A stretch of 64,000 nucleotides of DNA from Clostridia bacterium (GCA_900756545.1 CAAEKO010000053.1:1-64000); one strand, 5' to 3'. Shown: positions 8,651-17,573, numbered from the stretch's first letter. The notes: a model not told the origin generated them from the letters alone. Numbers and translations: made by a program.

Positions 8651-9508
8651 ATGCAGCTCACAGTAGTTACAGGGCTTTCCGGGTCGGGAAAAACACAGGT
8701 TGTCCGTTTTTTGGAGGATATGGGCTTTTTCTGCATTGATAATATGCCCCCTGTCCTCATTGAAAAAATCGCGGATATGTTTTTCTTCGGGGAAGGCAAA
8801 AATGATAAGATTGCGTTTGTGATTGATATGCGCGTAGGCGCTATGATCAACCAGCTTACAGATACGCTGGCTGAATTGAAGAAAAACGGATATGACTGTA
8901 AGCTGCTTTTTTTGGATGCGTCGGACGACGTGCTGGTAAAACGCTATAAGGAAACCCGCCGGACGCATCCTATTGCCAGCGGGAACGGGCTTTTAGGCAG
9001 TATCCAGGAGGAAAGGCGGATGCTGGCGCGGCTGAAAAACGAGGCTGATTATGTGATCGACACCTCCGGGCTGTCGATCAACGGACTGATGGGCAGGCTG
9101 AAGGAGATTTTTGTCCGGGACGCCGGAGGCGAAAGAGCAATGACGGTGAATGTCATGGCCTTTGGGTTTAAATATGGGATTCCAATGGACGCTGATCTGG
9201 TATTTGACGTGCGGTGCTTTCCCAATCCCTTCTATGTGGAGGGACTGAAAAACCAGACTGGGAACGACAAGGCTGTGCAGGATTATGTGATGAGCTTCCA
9301 GAGCGCCCGGGATTTCATGGAGAAATTAAACGGTATGATGTATTTTCTCTTGCCGCTTTATGCGGAGGAGGGCAAGCCCAGCGTCACGGTAGCCATTGGC
9401 TGTACAGGCGGAAAGCATAGAAGCGTAACCATGGCAAATGAATTGGGAAAGACGTTAAAAGCAAAGGAATACAAGATCAATATGATTTACCGGGATATTG
9501 AAAAATAA
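8651..9508 (+). CDS. rapZ: RNase adapter / nucleotide-binding protein RapZ (YvcJ)
   Basis: The 285-residue P-loop protein has GLSGSGKT near the N terminus and IGCTGGKHRSV near the C terminus, the region that binds small RNA or GlcN6P in RapZ homologues. YvcJ is its Gram-positive counterpart, a GTP/ATP-hydrolysing protein linked to competence and cell-envelope metabolism. The order rapZ-yvcK-whiA is conserved across Firmicutes and Actinobacteria and is intact here, with very short gaps that point to one transcript. Confidence 0.95.
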   Translation: MQLTVVTGLSGSGKTQVVRFLEDMGFFCIDNMPPVLIEKIADMFFFGEGKNDKIAFVIDMRVGAMINQLTDTLAELKKNGYDCKLLFLDASDDVLVKRYKETRRTHPIASGNGLLGSIQEERRMLARLKNEADYVIDTSGLSINGLMGRLKEIFVRDAGGERAMTVNVMAFGFKYGIPMDADLVFDVRCFPNPFYVEGLKNQTGNDKAVQDYVMSFQSARDFMEKLNGMMYFLLPLYAEEGKPSVTVAIGCTGGKHRSVTMANELGKTLKAKEYKINMIYRDIEK

Positions 9509-9526
9509 GCTTTGGGGAGAATCAAT

Positions 9527-10501
9527 ATGGATTTTGATAAAAAAGTTGTCGCCCTGGGCGGCGGTACGGGGCTTTCCACGATGCTCAGGGGACTGCGGAA
9601 GTTCACCCAGCATATCACCGCAGTGGTGACGGTAGCGGATGACGGCGGCTCCAGCGGGATGCTCCGCGACGACCTGAATATGCTGCCGCCGGGCGATATC
9701 CGCAACTGCATCAACGCACTGGCGAATATTGATCCGGTCATGCGGGAGCTGATTAATTACCGGTTCCCAGATGGAAAGCTGGCGGGGCATTCTTTTGGCA
9801 ATCTGTTTTTAGCCGCCCTGAACGGGATTTCGGAAAGCTTTGATGAAGCGGTTAAAAAGATGAACAAGCTGCTGAATATAGACGGACTTGTGCTGCCGGT
9901 GACCAATGAGAATATAGCCCTGGCCGCCATGCTGGAGGACGGAACGGTGGTTCGGGGGGAATCCAATATCGGCCATACGGTTCCCCGGCATGTACGAATA
10001 TCCCGGGTCGAGCTGATTCCGCGGAATGTCAGGCCGGTGGACGGCATTCTGGAAATGATCCGGGAGGCAGATGTGATCACGATGGGGCCGGGGAGCCTGT
10101 ATACCAGTATCATCCCCAACCTTCTTGTAGACGGCGTCGTGGAGGCTATCCGGAAAAGCAGCGCGGTGAAGGTTTATGTGTGCAATATCATGACCCAGCC
10201 GTCGGAAACTGATTTTTATTCTGTTTATGATCATTTGGCTGCTATTGAAAAGCATTCCTTTTATGGAATATGCGATTATGTGATCTGCAACAATAAAAAA
10301 ATTCCGGCGCATATTTTAGCGCGGTACTGTGAGGAAAATTCGGAAATCGTGGAGATCGACAGGGAGCGGTTTTCGGATTCTTCCACAAGGCTGATAGAAG
10401 ACAATTTACTGCGGATCATCGACGGAAAATACATACGGCATGATTTTGACCGGGTATCGGAAGTGATCATAAAATTGAGTGAAAAACGGGGGAGACGATG
10501 A
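9527..10501 (+). CDS. yvcK: Gluconeogenesis factor / UDP-sugar-binding protein YvcK
   Basis: The sequence shows VALGGGTGLSTMLRGLR and TVADDGGSSGMLR, the nucleotide-binding loops of the CofD-like YvcK family, and GDIRNCINAL. YvcK is needed for growth on gluconeogenic carbon sources and for proper positioning of cell-wall synthesis; it binds UDP-GlcNAc. The 324 residues match the usual length. The ATG at 9527 follows GGGGAG; an in-frame TTG at 9512 lies ahead of that site. The stop is 1 bp before whiA. Confidence 0.93.
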   Translation: MDFDKKVVALGGGTGLSTMLRGLRKFTQHITAVVTVADDGGSSGMLRDDLNMLPPGDIRNCINALANIDPVMRELINYRFPDGKLAGHSFGNLFLAALNGISESFDEAVKKMNKLLNIDGLVLPVTNENIALAAMLEDGTVVRGESNIGHTVPRHVRISRVELIPRNVRPVDGILEMIREADVITMGPGSLYTSIIPNLLVDGVVEAIRKSSAVKVYVCNIMTQPSETDFYSVYDHLAAIEKHSFYGICDYVICNNKKIPAHILARYCEENSEIVEIDRERFSDSSTRLIEDNLLRIIDGKYIRHDFDRVSEVIIKLSEKRGRR

Positions 10502-10502
10502 A

Positions 10503-11399
10503 ATGTCCTTTTCATCCGAGCTTAAGGAGAAGCTGGCGGTGGTAGGCGCGGCCTGTGAGTTTTGTATGGGCGCGGAGCTGGCGGGGGTTTTCAAGTTCGC
10601 GGGCAGAACAGCGCGGGAGGGAATCCTGATCGCTACAGAAAACAAAGCTGTGGCCGGGTATATCTGTACTGCGGCGGCGGAATGCCTGGGTGTAAAGCTG
10701 CAATACGACTATCGGGAAACCAGCAGGACATACCTGTTTTCCATCCGGGATTCACTGACGATAGATAATATATCGGCCAGCCTAATGCTGAGTCCGCCGG
10801 AGGATATTTCCGGGATGCGTCCTTTTGCCTGTTGTAAAGCGGCATATGTACGGGGGGCATTTTTGGGCGGCGGATCGATTTCCGACCCGGCAAAAAGCTA
10901 CCACATGGAGTTTGACGCCCGGACAGAGGCGGACGCAAAGGACTTGGCGGCAGTGTTAGCGGAGCTGGACGTGCCGGTAAAGATCACTTGCCGGAAGGGG
11001 CATTATATTGTCTATATAAAAGAATATGAGGTAATTGCCGACGTTCTGGGTATCATCGGCGCGGGCGGCGCGGCAATGGAGATATACAATATTTCCATTG
11101 AAAAGGAGATTCGGAATAACGTGAATAGGCAGGTAAACTGCGAAAATGCGAATATGGATAAGGTGGCCGACGCTTATTGCCGGCATTTGGCGGCGATCGA
11201 AAAAATTAAGGCGGGCATGGGCTTGGATAAGCTGCCGGATACGCTCCGGGAAATTGCGGAGGTTCGGCTGGCATATCCGGATGAAAGCCTGAAAGAGCTG
11301 GGCGCCAGACTGGAAAAGCCCATTGGAAAATCCGGTGTGAACCACCGGCTTGCCCGACTTTTGGAAATTGCAGATAGCCTGAAAGAAAGGGACAGTTGA
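10503..11399 (+). CDS. whiA: DNA-binding regulator WhiA
   Basis: WhiA combines a LAGLIDADG homing-endonuclease-like N-terminal fold, seen here in CCKAAYVRGAFLGGGSI, with a C-terminal helix-turn-helix. The latter is seen as LREIAEVRLAYPDESLKELG followed by KSGVNHRLARLLEIA. It acts in sporulation in actinobacteria and in division and chromosome segregation in Firmicutes. The ATG at 10503 follows GGGGGAG; an in-frame GTG at 10479 overlaps yvcK. The gene is followed by the hairpin preceding sigK. Confidence 0.95.
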   Translation: MSFSSELKEKLAVVGAACEFCMGAELAGVFKFAGRTAREGILIATENKAVAGYICTAAAECLGVKLQYDYRETSRTYLFSIRDSLTIDNISASLMLSPPEDISGMRPFACCKAAYVRGAFLGGGSISDPAKSYHMEFDARTEADAKDLAAVLAELDVPVKITCRKGHYIVYIKEYEVIADVLGIIGAGGAAMEIYNISIEKEIRNNVNRQVNCENANMDKVADAYCRHLAAIEKIKAGMGLDKLPDTLREIAEVRLAYPDESLKELGARLEKPIGKSGVNHRLARLLEIADSLKERDS

Positions 11400-11412
11400 A
11401 CATGCACCAAAT

Positions 11413-11461
11413 CCGCCTCCATATCATATATATTCATTATATGATATGGAGGTGTTTTTTT
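11413..11461 (+). promoter_or_regulatory. Perfect 15-bp hairpin over the sigK ribosome binding site
   Basis: CCTCCATATCATATA (11416-11430) pairs perfectly with TATATGATATGGAGG (11438-11452) around a 7-nt loop, and a run of seven Ts follows from 11455. It can act as the whiA terminator. The right arm also holds GGAGG, the only plausible ribosome binding site for the sigK TTG at 11460, so a read-through transcript would have that site paired. Confidence 0.7.
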
Positions 11462-11785
11462 GTTTACGTTGATTTGGAACATGATTCAGGATTTTCTTTT
11501 CCTTGCCGGCTATGTAGGCGGCAGCAATGCTTTTCCCAAGCAGCTATCCGCTGAAGAGGAAAAACAATATTTAGACCGCTTTCAAAAAGGAGACCAGGAG
11601 GCGAAAAATATACTGATAGAACACAATCTGCGGCTTGTAGCCCATATTGCCAAAAAGTATAGTAATGAAAGTAATCTGGACGATTTAATTTCCATTGGCA
11701 TTATCGGCCTTATTAAGGGAATTAATACCTTTAATCCGGAAAAGAATTCAAAGCTTGCTACGTATATTGCAAGATGTATTGAAAA
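11460..11785 (+). CDS. sigK: sigK, 5' portion (codons 1-108; interrupted gene)
   Basis: This is the N-terminal part of the late mother-cell sigma factor SigK, the equivalent of spoIVCB. A hydrophobic leader (LIWNMIQDFLFLAGYVGGS) resembles the pro-sequence of pro-SigK. NAFPKQLSAEEE, HNLRLVAHIAKKY and DLISIGIIGLIKGI (region 2) follow, then ATYIARCIE, where the gene breaks. In the present arrangement translation continues past the break for 26 foreign residues and stops at 11864, so regions 2.4 to 4 are missing. The start is TTG at 11460, 7 nt after GGAGG. The gene becomes functional only by joining to 32111-32474. Confidence 0.9.
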
Positions 11786-11800
11786 ATCAATACTATCGCA
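11770..11800 (+). other. attL (left junction of the skin-like element)
   Basis: The left half is sigK coding sequence ending ATGTATTGA, then the core AAA (11783-11785), then element sequence ATCAATACTATC. Exact crossover cannot be fixed within the A-run because either neighbouring AA dinucleotide gives the same product. Confidence 0.75.
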
Positions 11801-11881
11801 GTGGCCTCTTTTGGACGAAAAGGGGGAATTTCAGCCACCTGTTTTAGAAACTGGCGGATTTTAACCAAAATCAACAGTCAA

Positions 11882-12205
11882 ATGTATCTGCTGTATAGCC
11901 ATCGGGCAAACGGAACAATTTTCATGCCTATGTATATCCATACCATTCGTCTGCTGAAACCGTCTACCAACAAAGAGAGGGAAAAATTCAATTTGCTCTA
12001 TACCAATCCGTCAGATATTACAAATATATCGGACAAGCTGAAATATTACCGTTATCAAAAATTATTGCACCAAAAAGACCTTTCCGTTATGATGAACGTG
12101 GAGATTATCAAAGTCAAACGCTGGGAACAGGATAAGGTCAGAATGATCAAAGGAACATGGGAGAAACTGTTAAAACTCAATGCCCAAACTTCGGCTAATC
12201 TATAA
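11882..12205 (+). CDS. Small helix-turn-helix protein, probably internally deleted
   Basis: The frame reads MYLLYSHRANGTIFMPMYIH, then IRLLKPSTNKEREKFNLLYT and SDKLKYYRYQKLLHQKDL, followed by KVKRWEQDKVRMIKGTWEKL. The two ends look like the first and second DNA-binding motifs of a longer XRE-type protein, with the middle missing. No ribosome binding site is visible before 11882. The same frame is open leftwards to the att core, so after excision it would be fused to the recombinase frame (see findings). Function unknown. Confidence 0.4.
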   Translation: MYLLYSHRANGTIFMPMYIHTIRLLKPSTNKEREKFNLLYTNPSDITNISDKLKYYRYQKLLHQKDLSVMMNVEIIKVKRWEQDKVRMIKGTWEKLLKLNAQTSANL

Positions 12206-12236
12206 AAAGTTTATATAATAGCCAAAAATAGAAAAA

Positions 12237-12263
12237 GAAACGGTCAATTTTCCTGACCGTTTC
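12237..12263 (-). terminator. Terminator of the small leftward gene
   Basis: GAAACGGTCA (12237-12246) pairs with TGACCGTTTC (12254-12263). On the minus strand the hairpin is followed by a T-rich run. Confidence 0.6.
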
Positions 12264-12426
12264 TCATATTATCTTGAATGGCTTGCACCAGATTTAGTTT
12301 TTGTTCAAGAGGGCAAGTCAATTTTGAAATGTATTTTATGACTATCTCGGCTTGAACTTCTGATGCTTTCTGACGTAAATGCTGTTTGTCTGATTCCCGC
12401 TTGGGACAGTGAATAATTACTTCCAA
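12244..12426 (-). CDS. Small conserved-looking protein of unknown function
   Basis: The 60-residue protein starts with TTG: (M)EVIIHCPKRESDKQHL, then KYISKLTCPLEQKLNLVQAI. It looks soluble and charged, with no membrane segment. From memory, similar short proteins accompany serine recombinases in clostridial mobile elements, but I cannot verify this. A GGGGG-containing purine stretch lies 12-14 nt upstream and a terminator covers its 3' end, which supports a real gene. Confidence 0.45.
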   Translation of the reverse strand: MEVIIHCPKRESDKQHLRQKASEVQAEIVIKYISKLTCPLEQKLNLVQAIQDNMRNGQEN

Positions 12427-12643
12427 AATTGACTCTGCCCCCTTTCTGTACTATTTATATGCCGGATAACTTGGACGATATGCTGAATTGGTATTTGCAT
12501 CATCATTGTAATCCCGTTGTTTGCGGAATTAAAATATATATCAATATGGTAAAAAAAGTAAAAAATAAAAAAGGAGGAAATATTTATGCGATAATTAATA
12601 TTTAGCAATATAAGAAAAATATTTTGAAGGGGAGTAAATTTAA

Positions 12644-14246
12644 ATGAGAAAAAAACTTTAACTTTGTTGATTGTATTTTCAATGATGTGTTCAATGATGG
12701 GGAATGGTATAGCTGTTTCAGCCAAAAAAGTGGTTGATTTACCTGAAAACGAACTTACCACAGCAGAATCAGCGGAACAAGATTTTGGACCAGAAGAGGA
12801 AACAGATGAAAATTCTAGTAAACATGAATCTGAAAATTTAGATAACCTGGCAGGAAAAATGGCTGTAGAAATACCGGATTTTCCTTTGGTAAAAGATTAT
12901 CCGGCTGGAATCAAGGCTGTAGATGAAAGCATTTTTAAGAACAGAGAACTATTTCGGCCTTTAAATACTGGATTTAAAAAGTTGGTAGAAAATAAAAACA
13001 ATATACCATTTACCTATATCGAGGGATTAAATGAGGTGCCTAAAATTTCAGAGGACGGGAAAAAGATATACTATCATAATTACTTTGATAATAAGGCAAT
13101 ATATTCCTATGATCTGACAACAGGAATATATAAAAAGCTATTAGACAGTGCCAACGAATTTGAGATTGCCGCAGACCGGTATTTACTATTAACAAGTAGT
13201 GGTTACCTGAAGGACTATACCTTATATGATTTGCAAGAAGGAACAGTAGAAGATATTCCAACAACAGTTACAATTAGCAAATCTACCTGAGTCCACAGGG
13301 TGATGTGTTTGTATGTACAACAGGGTCATCACTTACATTATATGCATATAGCAATGGTACATATGCTTCGCTATGTACTGATTCGAAATATTCGAACTAT
13401 GGTTTTGATAGCTGTGAGATGAAATTTTCAGCATCAGGGGAGTATGCTGTTTTTGCTTCAAAATATGATCAAAAAAATCAAAGTCTCAATATTTTGAAAA
13501 AAATCAATGGAGTATGGACAACAATAATTCATCCTTCATATCCCTGGTATCAAGATAAGGACAGAGAAATTAAAACTAATTTTTGTATCTCAAATGATGG
13601 AGGTAAACTTCTTTACACGAAAGAAAATGATTTATATAAGCAGATTCATAAAATTGACCTTGTAAGCGGTGCGCATTCCTTATTGATGGATGGAACAGAA
13701 GAGATTAAAGGTACGCTTATTCAGGTATGTGATGATAGCCGTGTTTTATACGCAGATGAAGAATCTTATATATATCTGCTTGATACCGTAACTGGAGAAA
13801 AGCAAAAGCCATTGCATAATAAACTGGATTATGAAGTATTGCGATACATATCAAATGAAAACAAAATTGTATATATGGCGGCGAACTATATGATTGGACA
13901 AACAATCGTTGGCGAAAGCGACCTTGCGGCATTGGTTGAGGACTATTCCCCGACAGCAGCAGCCGAACAGCCAAAACCCAAAGCCTCCGCATCGCCGGAG
14001 CCGACACAGACTGAACAGGAGCAGCCGAAGCAAACCGAGCATAAAAAAGGCGGCAGTCCTATGTTGTATATCTTTCTTGCCCTGATAGCTGCCGGAGTTA
14101 TCGGCGGTTATTATTACAAAGTTATCTTACCTAAAAAGAAGCTGGCGGACGCGGACGATATAGATGGCTTTGAATTTGAGGATAATACCGAAGAAGTTGA
14201 AAATGAGGATGATATATATCCCGAAGTTAATATAGATAATAAGTAA
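12644..14246 (+). pseudogene. Frameshifted exported protein with DUF4366-like C-terminal anchor
   Basis: The ATG at 12644 follows GGGGAG and reads MRKK, then meets a stop. A -1 shift in the A7 tract opens the frame TLTLLIVFSMMCSMMGNG, a signal peptide. A second -1 shift near 13282 is needed to continue (…LSPQGDVFVCTTGSS). The ~530-residue product would be a secreted repeat protein of beta-propeller character with YSYDLTTG and YLLDTVTG strands. A Pro/Glu/Gln linker, a membrane helix (MLYIFLALIAAGVIGGYYY) and an acidic tail follow. That C-terminal arrangement resembles CD1107/DUF4366 proteins of Tn1549-type elements. Two lesions suggest decay. Confidence 0.6.
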
Positions 14247-14273
14247 ACATACCATAATGAACTTATAAGATTT

Positions 14274-14305
14274 ATCGGTCTTGATTTTCTTTACCGATAT
14301 TGTTT
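14274..14305 (+). terminator. Terminator before the arsR-like gene
   Basis: TATCGGT (14274-14280) pairs with ACCGATA (14293-14299), followed by TTGTTTTT. Confidence 0.55.
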
Positions 14306-14356
14306 TTCTACTGTCATAGTGGTATAATACTAATATGTTCAAGTGTTTAAACGTAT
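14300..14356 (+). promoter_or_regulatory. Promoter and candidate ArsR operator
   Basis: TTGTTT (14300-14305), 17 bp and TATAAT (14323-14328) form the promoter. Just downstream, ATATGTT (14333-14339) and AACGTAT (14350-14356) form an imperfect inverted repeat with centres 17 bp apart. That is the usual geometry for an ArsR dimer and would allow autorepression. Confidence 0.5.
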
Positions 14357-14367
14357 TGGAGGTAATA

Positions 14368-14727
14368 ATGAATAACTCGGTTAAAGACATAGAAAGATTA
14401 CAATTAGAATTTGCAAAATGTCAAAAATTATTTACTGCTTTGGGCGATGAAACGCGCCAGCAATTGATTTGCATTATGCTAGGCGGCGACTGTCATGGCA
14501 GCCGCGTTATTGATATAGCGAAAAAAACACATTTATCAAGACCAGCTGTATCACATCATATGCAAATATTAAAGGATATTGGATTTGTTAAAACAAGAAA
14601 AGAAGGCACGTATATTTATTATTATCTATCTCCGGAAAACAGTGATATAGAAAATATGATACAGTTGTTTTCCGATATCAAACAAATCATGCATAATGCG
14701 CCGGACAGAAGCGGTGAAGAATATTAA
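14368..14727 (+). CDS. ArsR-family transcriptional regulator
   Basis: The 119-residue winged-helix protein contains LFTALGDETRQQLICIML, then IDIAKKTHLSRPAVSHHMQILKDIGFVKTRKEGTYIYY, the helix-turn-helix and wing of the ArsR/SmtB family. No clear metal-binding CxC motif is present in the recognition helix region, so the inducer may not be a metal. ATG at 14368 follows GGAGG; an in-frame ATG upstream lacks one. The nitroreductase gene starts 12 bp after its stop, so this regulator probably controls both. Confidence 0.85.
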   Translation: MNNSVKDIERLQLEFAKCQKLFTALGDETRQQLICIMLGGDCHGSRVIDIAKKTHLSRPAVSHHMQILKDIGFVKTRKEGTYIYYYLSPENSDIENMIQLFSDIKQIMHNAPDRSGEEY

Positions 14728-14739
14728 GGAGGAATCAGC

Positions 14740-15405
14740 ATGGAACTTATGGAAGCAATGAAAAATCGTCATTCGGTGCGTTCTTATAATGACCGAAAAA
14801 TCGACGGAACGGTAAAAAATGAATTACTTGCCTTTATTGAAGAATGTAACAAAGAGAGCGGGCTTCATATGCAGCTTGTTCTCAATGAACCGAAAGCATT
14901 TGACGGTTTTATGGCACATTACGGTAAATTTTCCGGTGTCAAAAACTATATTGCGCTAATTGGGAAAAAAGGCGCTGGATTAGAGGAAAAATGTGGGTAT
15001 TACGGTGAAAAAGTTGTATTAAAAGCGCAGCAGCTTGGACTTAATACCTGTTGGGTGGCAATGACATACAGCAAAATAAAAACAGCTTTCCAGATTGAGC
15101 AAGGTGAAAAACTATGTGTAGTCATTGCGATCGGCTACGGTACAACACAGGGCGTAGCACATCAATCAAAAGCAAGGGAATCAGTAATGAATGTGAACGG
15201 CGCCGTTCCGTCGTGGTTTCAAAAAGGCATTGACGCCGCGCTTTTGGCGCCTACAGCTATGAACCAACAAAAATTTGTAATCTCACTTGACGGAAATAAG
15301 GTATTGATAAAAGCAGGGATAGGGTTTTATACAAAACTTGACCTTGGTATTGTAAAATGCCATTTTGAAATCGGAGCCGGTGCAGACAATTTTCAATGGA
15401 AATAA
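14740..15405 (+). CDS. Nitroreductase-family protein
   Basis: The 221-residue protein begins MELMEAMKNRHSVRSYNDRKI, the FMN-phosphate-contacting motif of the nitroreductase superfamily. YYGEKVVLKAQQLGLNTCWVAMTYS, VVIAIGYG, and LLAPTAMNQQKFVI follow, as in the putative TM-nitroreductase branch. Such flavoproteins reduce quinones, nitroaromatics or other electrophiles with NAD(P)H. The start is preceded by AAGGAGG. It is paired with arsR in an apparent two-gene operon ended by the hairpin at 15430. Confidence 0.8.
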   Translation: MELMEAMKNRHSVRSYNDRKIDGTVKNELLAFIEECNKESGLHMQLVLNEPKAFDGFMAHYGKFSGVKNYIALIGKKGAGLEEKCGYYGEKVVLKAQQLGLNTCWVAMTYSKIKTAFQIEQGEKLCVVIAIGYGTTQGVAHQSKARESVMNVNGAVPSWFQKGIDAALLAPTAMNQQKFVISLDGNKVLIKAGIGFYTKLDLGIVKCHFEIGAGADNFQWK

Positions 15406-15429
15406 TTATAAATATACAAAAACAGATAG

Positions 15430-15456
15430 CAGCACTCATTATTGGGTGCTGTTTTT
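15430..15456 (+). terminator. Terminator of the arsR-nitroreductase operon
   Basis: CAGCACTCA (15430-15438) pairs with TGGGTGCTG (15443-15451) with one G-T pair, followed by five Ts. Confidence 0.8.
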
Positions 15457-15477
15457 GCGTTCAAAGGAGGAATTTTA

Positions 15478-16290
15478 ATGAAACTGATTATAGCAGAAAA
15501 GCCGTCTGTTGCGTTTGCGATAGCAAAGGCGCTGAATATCAAAGGCAGCAAGGACGGATATATTGAAAATAACGGATTTGTCATAAGCTGGTGCGTGGGA
15601 CATTTGGTAGCCCTTGCAGAGCCGTCCGCTTATGATGAAAAATATCTGAAATGGAATTATGCAGACTTGCCGATTATTCCGACAGATTTTCAGTACAAAA
15701 TTTACGGCGGTAAGCAAAAGCAATTCAAGGTTGTAAAAAGCCTTATGAATAGAAAGGATATTACTGAAGTAATAAACGCCTGTGACGCAGGGCGCGAGGG
15801 CGAGCTCATATTCCGTTTGGTGTATGCACAGGCAAATTGCAAAAAGCAGATTAAAAGATTATGGGTTTCGTCAATGGAAAAAAGCGCAATCCGTGAGGGT
15901 TTTGCAAACCTCAAAGACGGCAGCGATTACGATAATCTATATCATTCCGCATTATGCCGCTTATGGGCGGATTGGCTTGTGGGTATCAATGCAACAAGGT
16001 TGTTTTCCCTGCTCTACCGTAAAACGCTGAATATCGGCAGAGTGCAGACGCCGACGCTTGCGCTGCTTGCCGACAGGCACAACAAAATATCCTTTTTCCA
16101 AAAGGAAAAGTATTTTACCGCTATGCTTGACATTGGCGATGTAAAAGCGGAAACGGAGCGTATCGACAATGAAGATTTAGCAAAAGAAGTGATAACGGCT
16201 TGTGATAATTCACAGGCCGTTTGTGTTTCTGTAAAGAAAGAGCAAAAGACGGAAAGCCGCCGAAGCTCTTTGACTTAACCGCCTTGCACC
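15478..16290 (+). pseudogene. topB: DNA topoisomerase III fragment (conjugative-element type)
   Basis: The start ATG follows AAAGGAGG and the protein begins MKLIIAEKPSVAFAIAKAL, the TOPRIM start of type IA topoisomerase III. CDAGREGELIFR is the metal-binding DxE region, and RVQTPTLALLADRH precedes the gate domain. Only about 265 residues remain of a family usually near 600-700. The frame shifts around 16255; the next frame continues PPKLFDLTAL, as in Tn1549-type TopB proteins, before homology ends in leftward sequence near 16290. The catalytic tyrosine domain is incomplete. The gene is a remnant of a conjugative element. Confidence 0.8.
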
Positions 16291-16480
16291 AAGCGGGCTG
16301 ATAACCCAAACCGTTTTGCACCTCGTCTAAAATTCCACTGATTAAGTTTTCGGTGATTACGATACTTTCCTCCGTTGCGTTTGCAGGGGCGCTTTCTCTC
16401 GGAATTTCTGCGGCTAATGCCGTACTTGAAATTGACGCGGCAACCGCTGTTGTAAGAATAAACATTGTAAACTTTTTCAC
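16290..16480 (-). pseudogene. 5' fragment of an exported protein gene
   Basis: GTG at 16480 follows AGGAGG and reads (M)KKFTMFILTTAVAASISS, a clean signal peptide. About 40 mature residues follow (ESIVITENLISGILDEVQNG) before the frame runs into the antisense of the topB fragment near 16290. The gene is cut by the same junction that ends topB, so one deletion or inversion created both stumps. The family cannot be identified. Confidence 0.55.
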
Positions 16481-16598
16481 AGTGGTGAACCTCCTATATT
16501 TTATTGCTTATTATAATTCTATCACATATAAAACTGCGCGCCCAGCCGGGAAAGCCCACAAAAATATGTACCGCTGCCAGTATAAAGCGCACAATCAG

Positions 16599-17390
16599 TT
16601 ATTCAATCTCTTGTTCCTGTGTCCGTTCCTTATTCAGATTATCGCCCAAAAGAATGTCAACATTTTGTTTTACAATATCTATTTCGGCGGATTGCTTTTT
16701 CGGCTTTTTGTATTCCTCATACAACGCCGCTTTCTGCTGTGTAAACTCCGTATAAGAATTTTTTAATACGGAAGCAGACGGCGGATTTTTGCCTTTCAGA
16801 TTTTTAGCTGCTGTCCGAAACAGGATCATTTCACGGCGGTATTTATTTTCAAAGGCAGGTTTATTCTTCGCCTTTCGGTATTTATCATAGACGGTTTTTA
16901 AATCGGTATATGTATCAACATTTTTTATCAGAACGGCGGCGTCGTTCATCTGCTTTTCCGTACTCTTGATTTGCCCGGAAACGGTGTCAAAATCCGTATG
17001 GATTTTCTCGGCTGCTTGTTCCAATTCCTCATAGCTTTTTATGTCATGCTCGGTAAGGAAATTCAGCGTTTTGCTTGCCTGTTTCAGATTGTTAATCTTC
17101 GCCCAATGCTCATAGCCTTTGCTTTCCTGTGCTTTGATACAATTCTGAATATCAATAATTAAATTGATACGGCGGCTTTCTGCTCTCGGTCTGCGTGTTA
17201 TATTCCTTGAAATGCGCTCCCTTATACTGTCCTCCGTGTACCGTTCGCCCAACGTCTTTCCTCTTGTAAACCGTTCCCGTCCTTTGGCACAGAATGAAAT
17301 ATATTTGTCCTGCTTTATCTCATAATCGGCAATTTCCATTCGCAATAGAAAATCCTCAAAATCTGTTGACCGTTCCGCATAGCGTGAACG
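16599..17390 (-). pseudogene. C-terminal fragment of a relaxase
   Basis: The frame has no credible start. It reads RYAERSTDFEDFLLRMEIAD, then YEIKQDKYISFCAKGRERF, TRGKTLGERYTEDSIRERI and a long alpha-helical, lysine/glutamate-rich tail. This matches the region after the catalytic domain of MobA/VirD2-like relaxases in Tn916/Tn1549-type elements. The N-terminal nuclease domain with the active-site tyrosine and histidines is absent, so it cannot nick DNA. It shows that the element once contained, or absorbed, a mobilisable or conjugative element. Confidence 0.65.
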
Positions 17391-17511
17391 GAGGTCAAAA
17401 ATCGCAAGTGTGGCTACGTTTGCTGTGTTTGCTGTTCCTTAAAAATTAGTTTTTTCTTACACATAGGGAACAAATAAAACACGGTTTTTACAACTATTTT
17501 TGATAGATTTA

Positions 17512-17540
17512 TTGACTATAATATTTTCTTGTGATAGAAT
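17512..17540 (+). promoter_or_regulatory. Promoter of the LysR regulator gene
   Basis: TTGACT (17512-17517), 17 bp and TAGAAT (17535-17540) lie 33 bp before the start codon. Confidence 0.65.
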
Positions 17541-17573
17541 ATAATAGAGTTTTTATATTCGGGAGGTGGACAT

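Noticed and set aside
11400..11430. Sigma-K-type promoter (CATAnnnTA at 11420) for sigK autoregulation
   Set aside because: The -10-like match lies inside the hairpin arm and the -35 AC is 18 bp away; too weak and too common in A/T-rich DNA.
12644..12665. Programmed -1 frameshift at the A7 run
   Set aside because: A second unexplained -1 break further down the same gene makes decay or sequence error the simpler reading; kept only as a low-interest finding.
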